Assembly (NCBI RefSeq): GCF_963676685.1
Contig: NC_092354.1
Span: 18,296,746-18,360,745 of the forward strand
From: Mytilus edulis
Taxonomy: Eukaryota; Mollusca; Bivalvia; Mytilida; Mytilidae
Length of the DNA: 64,000 bases
Direction of reading: 5' to 3'
The notes below the pieces were generated by a model. It saw only the letters and a program-made list of their open reading frames with translations. It did no database searches and was not told the DNA's origin. A program made the translations under genes and the position numbers. Of the stretch, positions 26,501 to 35,500 are shown piece by piece; the stretch's first letter is position 1, and every line of letters starts with the position of its first letter.

Positions 26501-29500
26501 AAAAATTATATAAGTGTAATAAAAAAACCGGTCGTTTGATATCAATTTCGACTTCCATTAAAAAAATAACAAGGATTCAGACAGATACCGTTCAGTCTTC
26601 AGCAATGACAGTAACTAATTTCGTATAGTAAACTTAAAAGTACTCCGAGTATTACAAAATGTGAACATTTTTTCTTTAAGAACATGTATTAGTACTGATC
26701 TTGCATGATTAATTGCGATTCAAAATGTTTTAATTAAGTATTATAAAGCTAAGTATATCGCAAAACAAAAATTATGTGATTCTTTTCTTGATTTATGCAT
26801 AAAGCCGGCATTTATATTTTAGAATATTTTAAAAGAAACAATATTAACCGATTAATTAAGAATATTCGCAAGCATTCAATTACTTGTATATGTCATTGTA
26901 ATGAAATGAAGTGAACACGTTTTCAATATATTTAAGTGGAGAAGTTAAACTTGCATGTTGTGCAGATTCCGAAGCAAAAGGCAAATACTGCCTCGGTAAG
27001 TTGTCATATATTATTATTATACCTCACACATACATCTTATTGACATCTCGATTCTTGCAAAGTTCATCTTTTATGTTGAAAAGATTAGTTTTTAAAACTG
27101 TAGATATTTAATATTTTGAACAGGTAATTATGTATATGTTTTCATTAAAAATGATTTAAAGACAAATCCTTCTATTGTTTATGCGCACATACAAGCGCAA
27201 CAGTACTATGCCGTCTGCGGTTTAAGACGTCGAGGCTTCCCCGAGCTGGACACGTTTATGAGAGTTATTCCTCTTTGCGCCGATGGAGAGAGTGACAATC
27301 AATTTGATGGGTTGATTTGCCGAGAAGAAAATGAAATTGTTTTTTAAATAATCACTGATAAAAGACGTGTTCCTGAATTAGATATATGAATACATTATGT
27401 GTATATTAATGTTAATTAAGTGTAGCTGAAACAAACAATAAAACAGCAAATAATAAAAAAAAATATGAATTAAAGAGAGTTAACTATACAGCAATCTTCT
27501 AAATAAAGACACAAAAACGACTGTCAAGAAACGAAACTGAATCTGGAATCGACAACAAGATGGGTCAATCAAATTATAATATAAATACTGATTTCCTTAA
27601 CTTCCTACACGTATGGACTGATCTGTTTTTCAGAGTCAATCTCTATAGTAGGGTTTAAATTGTATTTATATTTCCAAAAATCATTAAGAAAGTAAGAAAA
27701 TCATCAATCGTGTTATCAAAATTCAATGTATCTTTAACAATAGGTACATTACATATATGTGGATATTGCAAATTACACTGACGTATTTTGAATGCGTACG
27801 GCGCTTACATTTTTACACGCATATAGTAATAGATTTCGAATAAACGCCAACAATACAGTAATCCAACGACACATACGTGTGAAATAAAGTACACCTAAAG
27901 AAGTTAACATATCCGCTTCTAACATTGTAGGTTTTTTTTTATTCTTACCGATTTGCTTAGTTTGAACGCTTGTGAAATGGAACATCGATATATTTAGGTA
28001 CTAGGTGCGCAATTTATGTATAAAAACACAAAATCCTAGCTGTGTTTAAAAGTTGTCGGAATGCGGAATTTAAGAGTAATGCATATCAACAAAATTAAAA
28101 AATCAATTAACAACAGTTGATTTGAAAAAAAGATCACGGTATGACAGCTAAATGAGTATACTTAGACTTCTAGCAAGTTCTAGCAACATAACGGAATATT
28201 TCGATACTTGTAATTGATTCATAAATGCCTATGGATGGATGATCTAAAACAGAATTAGACCCGTTAACACTTGCACAGTGCAATGTATAACATCGTATAA
28301 GCGAATAAGGAACGAATAAGTAACAGGGTGTCAGTCGATCGCTGAAACGGTTATAGGCTCCTCTCCCAAGTCAGGAACCTGTAATTCAGTAGTTGTCTAT
28401 TGTTGATGTGTTACATATTTGTTTTTCGTTCATTCTTATTGTTCATAAATTAAGCTGTTGTTTTTCGTTTTTTTTTACACTTGTCATTTCGGGGCCTTTT
28501 ATAGCTATCTATGTGGTATGCTCATTGTTGATAGCCGTAAGGTGACCTATCGTTTCCTGTGTCATTTAGTTTCTTGTCGAGAGTTGTCTCATTTGCAATA
28601 TACCACATCTTCTTTTTTTAAATTCATCTTTTCAGAAGAATGTCGAATAACTTTATTTGTATGTTTTTTTTATCTCACGTTCTGTCAAATCATTTGAGAA
28701 TATGGACGAAACACTGAAAGGCAGTTATTTATAAGAATATATCAAACTGACCATTACACAGATTTATTTTCATATCTACATATACATATACATAACACTT
28801 TGAATTTTAGAAAAATCGATCGCGATGGATATAAGCGTTTACACTTGAAAAATCGTTCTTTTTAAAACCACATCTGGAGGTTGTATTTTTAAGTCCGATT
28901 GAAGATCGATCTTTCCTATTTTTGCTATACTAAAGTTCGGCGATCTGGGAAACGATCGATCTTCATTGTAACTGCTAATGGGGTCTAAGAGTTCAATTGC
29001 TTTTAAGTAATTATCGTCAAAATGAAAAGGAATAACATTCCTAACCGAAATTAAAATTTATGATATCTAAAGTAACATTCTGTCTTTTATTTCAGATATA
29101 CTTTGTCTGAATTATAAAATTCTACAAAACATGCTAAATTTGAGATATTCAACAAACTCATAACAAATTTTGAAGAATCTTTATCAAAAAGTGTATTTGT
29201 ATATTGCCTGCCATATTTTAAAGCAAAAGCTGGGAAAATTGCAGTGTATTCAAGATTACATATACCGTTTTTCAATGTGTGTTTCAAAAATGTCTTCACT
29301 ATTTTAAGAAGAATTTCTATACAACACATAAACACTTTTATAAACCTGGATAAAAATGTTCATAGAAGCATTCGTATGTTCATTTGTACAACGCACTGTT
29401 TTCCAACCACCACATTTATATTACTTAGTAAGTGTCTGTGATCCTGACTGAAAAATAAGTATTTTCATGTGAGGATTAATGTGCATTTATGGTAGTTGAA

Positions 29501-32500
29501 AACAAACAAATAACAAAACAGCAAATAACGAGAATTTAGCTGTTTGTAAGGAATGTCGCCTAAACCGGCCTAACTTCTTTCGACGTTGTTTTTAAAAATG
29601 GCGCAATGTATTCCCGCCAATTCAAATTGTAAACCCCAATTTTTAGAAATATCTCTTTTCTATTATGGTGACCGCACCTTTGTATTGACTTATTTTGTTT
29701 GGATAAAAACAACGCATATTCTATTGAATATTCATCGAGAAATTATTGGTCAATTTTTATGAAGTTTTTTTTCTAAAGATATTTCACAATAAAAAAAGGC
29801 GGGAAAACTTTTATAGCAACTTATCGTTATTATTTTCCATTCAGAAAACGGTAATATCAAATAAAATAGTTTGTACTAACAACTAGGTTACCAGAACAGA
29901 ACAGTTTTAGGGGATATAGACTTTAAAAAGAATACACTGCTATTGACTACAGGTCCCTATTTCCAAAATTCATGAAAAAGATGGCGTTTTAAATCGAAAA
30001 CGAGGTCGGTGAGCATTTTTTTATTTCCTTATTTTGCCTCAAGTAAAAATATAATATAAAGAAGATATTATTGGAAGATCTTAATTAAGGATCTGTCTTT
30101 AAGAAGAAAGTTTAAACATTTTAAATGTATCTTCAACAAACATGTGTTTGTTTTAGTTAAAGATGATATTTGATGCTGAGATCGGTACGATTGATGCTAC
30201 GTTTTTAGGACTATATGGTGTGATCAAAGCAATTTGGTTAAACAAGGAAGTTGAAATTGTCTTACTGGTGTATCAATTTCATTTGTACAAAATTTAATAC
30301 AATTTTCAATTTTTCTTCCTTTTTTTACAGCTATTCCATACTTTTTTCTGTTTCATATTACAGCTTGTTCCAAAGGATACACATCAGTTACGGGACAAAA
30401 GTGCTTACCATGTCCATGGCCTACATATGGTGACAGATGTAAATTTGAATGTCATTGCTCAGATTTTGAAATGTTTGTATTAGATTTAAAAAAAATCGTA
30501 TTCGTTACGTCATTGTATGCAAACATAACAGAAAAAACTTACACAAAACAAGCATCAAATAACGAACCTGATTGGTGTTCTTTTGTAATAATACTAACAT
30601 TTGAGATCAATTGTATATACACATTCGCTAAAGATACATACAGTTATGGAAGTTATGCTAATATAAGTCCATATGACATGAAAAACGAATTTTGCCAAGC
30701 CAACTTTGTTGATATATCTAACAAAAAGCATTAAATTAAAACTGTATTACTCACTTTCTTCCTAATAAACTCCTCAGATAAATTATTGAAATTTTGTATG
30801 TTGGACGTCCTTTTCGTCTACAAGAGACTCATGAGTGACGTGAATAGTAAATAAGGTCAAATTAAGTACAAACTTAAAGCATTGAGGAACAAATTTTCCT
30901 AAGAGTTTCAAATACAGCTCAAGAGATCTACTACTAGGGTACAAAATCCGTTGTAAACCGAAAAGTTCAAAGTTTTGTAAACACGTAATCTAATTTGAGA
31001 TCAGATACAGGGACTAGGTTATGTTTACATTCATCTGACCGGTATTAAACATACATTAAGTTTACAATATACCTTTTAGGATGTAATAGGATTATTGAAT
31101 TTTATACGATTGTACAGTTCATAAAATACACACTATGACAGATGACTGTACATAAGAAAATGTATAATCGTCAAAATATTATATATTTAAGTAAGATATC
31201 ATCAATTGCATGTAGTGCGTGTGATCTTGGTTTCCGAATCATCTGACAGTGTTTGAATGATTCTTAGTGTATATGTACTACTACTTAATTCTAAATTTAA
31301 AAGTATCATGTACTAATATATAGAATATGCATCTGTGTTCATATATACAGAACAATTTAATTATAGTTGTGATCGCGTTGATGGTTGTATTAGATTTTTA
31401 ACGACAAATGACAGTCCACTAGATACAAGCTCTTGTAAGTAATTTGATAGGTAAATAAGAAAACTTAAACAAATATTTAATTTGTTTTTTTAGATATTAA
31501 AAGATGTGGTATGAGTGCGAATATGACAACTATCCATCCAAGTGGTAAAATAAACAGTTCTAGATCAAAGTACTGCGTTAAAACACTGAGTTGTCACTCA
31601 TAACGAACAACAAGCTAAATAAGGACCCCAAACTAACTAGTGTAAAACCATTTAAACAGGAAAACCAACGGTCTCATCTTATTTGTCCTTTTTTGTTCAG
31701 TGAGAATAAAGAAGGAATACAAAAAAGAACTTTTTCAGACTTATATATTTCTCTATATTGTATGACAGGTCTAGGTCACCACCTCAAAAGTAAAATAGCA
31801 AAAATAACGACCGCCAAGGAAAAATCAAAACAGACAGTCCTATTTTAAAAGGCAAAACAAAAAGCAGAGATAACAGATACACAACAGTCAACATTGTGTT
31901 GAAATCAAAATCAAAATGGACATAATATGATAAACAAAACTACATATAGACAAAACACATACATGTATTCAAAAATAAAATTAAAATACAAGAGCACAAA
32001 ACACATACCATAAAACAATATGAAATATGTGAAATGGATTAGTACCGAGCCACATTAAGAACATATTACCAAAACATTGATTAAACAGTGATGGTTTATA
32101 GTTTACTTAGACACATTGATACTGCTATAACATGTTATGTATATGCTGGACAACGTCAGTATTTTCAATCTCACACTATTTTCTCATGTGTATTTGCTCT
32201 TCGGTCTTCTAATGCTCTACAGAGTCTGCTAATGTATAGTGGGATTTATTCGTTAACATTTGTAATGAGAACATCAAAAACATCTTTAGAGTAAAGAATA
32301 TATATCCTGACATGATTTTATGCACGAGATAAATGTGTCTTTTAAACACAGGAATCATCAGGCCATTATCAACGCATGCACATTAACTCTTTGCATAAAT
32401 ATAAATGCAATAACACTAATTTGTTATTTGATGCAGCGAATATTTAAACAATTTGTAGATAACAGAACTTACCTATCGACAATGAAAACAGCAACATATT

Positions 32501-35500
32501 CGGGAAATGGTAATTATTTTTATTAAATCTTTAATTTTTGTTGTGGTGTTGTAACTCATCAAACCACAACAGTTTCCGATCATCAGTATCGTAATGCTAC
32601 TAGTCTATGTGTGTCAATCTAGTTAACTACCTCCCCCTCCTCTTAAACATATGATGCCTATCTATTGTTTCAAACAAAATCTGTTAAGGACTCTATATCA
32701 ATCCGTATCAAAGCAAAAAAGAACAATGGAAATACATAACAGCTCTTTTAATAAAGTTTGTTAAATTTTAATCCTGGTAACTTTGATAACTAACACTACA
32801 AACCATTAAAAGTCTGAAATGGCCTATATCTGTACTCGACTGTACTGATTTTTACTTGACCAGTCTGAATTCGTCTGAGATTTACTTGATAATACTCGAC
32901 TGTAGTCTGAACCATACTTAACAGTCTGAATGTGTACTTGACCAGTACTTAACCGTTTAATACGAGTCTGAACCGTACTCGACCTAGTCTGAACCGTACT
33001 CGACATAGTCTGTACTATACTCGACCTAGTCTGAACCATACTCGACCAAGTCTTAACCAAACTAGACCTGTTCTTTGTATCTATTAACTGAATTTTATCA
33101 ATTTAGGATTTTTTTTTAATAAAAATGAAATTTGAAAACAACTTGAAATCAAAAATGTATTCAATACAGTATTGAAATTAAAATTTCACAATAATCAATC
33201 ATAATATAACTTCAACTCAATTTTAATCAACACTTACATAATAATATATCTCAACTTTTAAAATATAAATAAAACAAGCTGATCAAATAATCTAAAAAAA
33301 TGAATTTTGACTAATATTTTCAATATTATTCAAAATTTTATGAATATTTTGGAAGTATTTTATGGTAACTGGACTATTTTCACCACTAACTTAAGCCTAG
33401 TATAGATTTATGGTGTCAGTTGAGTTCAGGTAATAATGCAGTGAATGTTTTTTTTATTAAGATATATATAAAATAGTATATAAAACAACTTAATAAATTA
33501 AAAAAAAATGAGAACTTAATTGTTTTGTTTTATTAAACCAATAATATAATATAATAATTATAATAGATTTCCATAGCAATCCTTGATTACCTTTTTAAAA
33601 AAGGAAATGTATTCCAAAGTAACAGTAAAAAAAAATTTCAATTAATTTAAGTATTTTTTGTCAAATTAACATGGCATACATAAAACACTTTAATATGTTC
33701 TAATTACCTCAGTACATGTGTGTTTTACAGGTAAAAAGAAAGCCCTATTTTCTTAAATTCGTGTATTACTTATCTAGTGCATACATGTATATTCGAAAGG
33801 CCTTGCTATTTAATTTAAACAGGATGTTGCAATTTTGAATCAATGTTATTTATAATTTAATACCTTTGACCAGATGTGATCTTATTTATGAGTTTGCCCC
33901 CAAGCAGAGGTTATACTTTATATTTCACCACTAATCAGAAAAACAATTTATTTATTTATTTAATTTTATCCCTTTTTGATATATTTTTTGTATCCTAAAT
34001 ATAATCAGAGATATATTTCTTTTATAAGGTTAAAATCTTTTATAAATTTTGTTGGCTGTTGTTATAATTGTCAGTTAAAAAGAAATTTATTTTAACAGTT
34101 AAAAAAGTAGAGGTTTTTTGGTCTAATGTGGTTCAGACTGGTCGAGTATTGTTCAGACCTTTGGTTAAGTATGGTTTAGACTGGAAAAATAGGTCGAGTA
34201 CATGTCGAGAATGGGTTAAGACTTTTTTAGACTGGTCAAGTAATAGTTCAGACTATTTTCAACGGCAAAGATAAGGGTCAAGTACGATTCAGTACAGTCG
34301 AGTATGGTTCAGACTGGGGTCGAGTAATGTCAAGTAAAAGTCAGACAAATTCAGACTGGTCAAGTAAAAATCAGTACAGTAGAGTACAGATATAGGCCAT
34401 TTCAGACTTTAATGGTTTGTAGTGTAATTAAACAATGTGTTCCTTGGTTAAATAAATGGTGATTTCTTCCTTTTACGTCAATGCTTATTTGCAACGTACC
34501 ATGCATTAATTATAAGATGCGTCATACGTTTTGCAGAATTCCCCCACTCTTTTGAGTATATCTGTCGGAAAACCAAAGAATTGAAGAAACTGAGATCCGT
34601 GCATAATAATTCAGTTAAGATATACATAAATTCTCTGACAAATACTTTCTTTTTATCGTCTAAGCTTGTTTGCTCTTCTTTTAAGTTGATAACTTGATGA
34701 TAATTAGGAATGAATATACGTTTAGAGGGATGGATATAAAAGCCTCTTTTTCCAAATGAAGTAACCACTGACAATACAACTGATATGATACATGGTTGTG
34801 TAATAATTAAAGAAATACACTTGCATCGATCGCACGCTTTTGAAAATATAAACACGGATGTGATATAACATATAAGGTAAAATATTCTTCCTTTAAAATT
34901 TCGACTGCTGGAAAACCAAGTGGACACTATGCGATAATATATTTCTACATTTATGTGCTTTTGTGGATGTACCTTCAAGCGGATCGAATTAAGCTGCTGC
35001 GTCGGAAAACTTTAGAGAGAAATCGTTTAGAATACATAGGATATAAAAGAAACAAAAGAACAATATAACAAGTTGACTGGAAATTTGTGTCATTTGCAAC
35101 ACACAAAACATGCATGATGTTTAACTAAAATAATTTAATATTTTTTTTGTAAGAGTGCCCTATGAATCTTACAAATTAATCGCATATCTGAGACACAGCA
35201 TGCACAAGGTATGTAGTTTAATCGGTCCGAGACACACAGCTATATCTCACAAAACTACATAAAGTACATTTGTTAACTATATTTGCCTATTAGAGTGGTC
35301 TATGAAATATAAAATATGTATCGCATGTCCATAAAATATGCATGCAGTTATTTCCAAACACAGCAATATATCATCTGCATCATCCATAAAAAAAAACTTC
35401 GTTGCACAATTGGTAAAATCATGACTAGCAAAAACTATAACTTATATCGTCTAGTTTACACGACGGGGAAGGGTGTTGGACACAGCGAAGGAGGTGTTAA

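Larger units (their letters stand above)
25283..26936 (+). other. Intron 5 of receptor 1, with repeat fragments
   Basis: Contains a repeat at 25404-25640 (shared with 49755-49910) and an R2 fragment at 25812-25900. The rest is AT-rich. Confidence 0.6.
26996..30363 (+). other. Intron 6 of receptor 1
   Basis: A 3.4-kb intron. An open GC-rich stretch at 27124-27347 directly after the donor side and an R1 repeat at 28352-28625 are listed separately. Nothing else is recognisable. Confidence 0.6.

Noticed and set aside
32824-33060. Repetitive 78-codon frame (SSTVQTRS-like) as a protein
   Set aside because: It is the CACTA subterminal DNA repeat read in one frame. The 68-codon frame on the other side is the same effect.
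32794-34424. CRISPR-like array, because of the ~20-bp repeated units
   Set aside because: The units are degenerate, directly adjacent without unique spacers, mirrored at both ends, and lie in a eukaryotic transposon.
34478-34978. 166-codon minus-strand open frame as a nested gene
   Set aside because: No recognisable domain, no splice context and a composition like translated AT-rich DNA. Kept in the list only at very low confidence.
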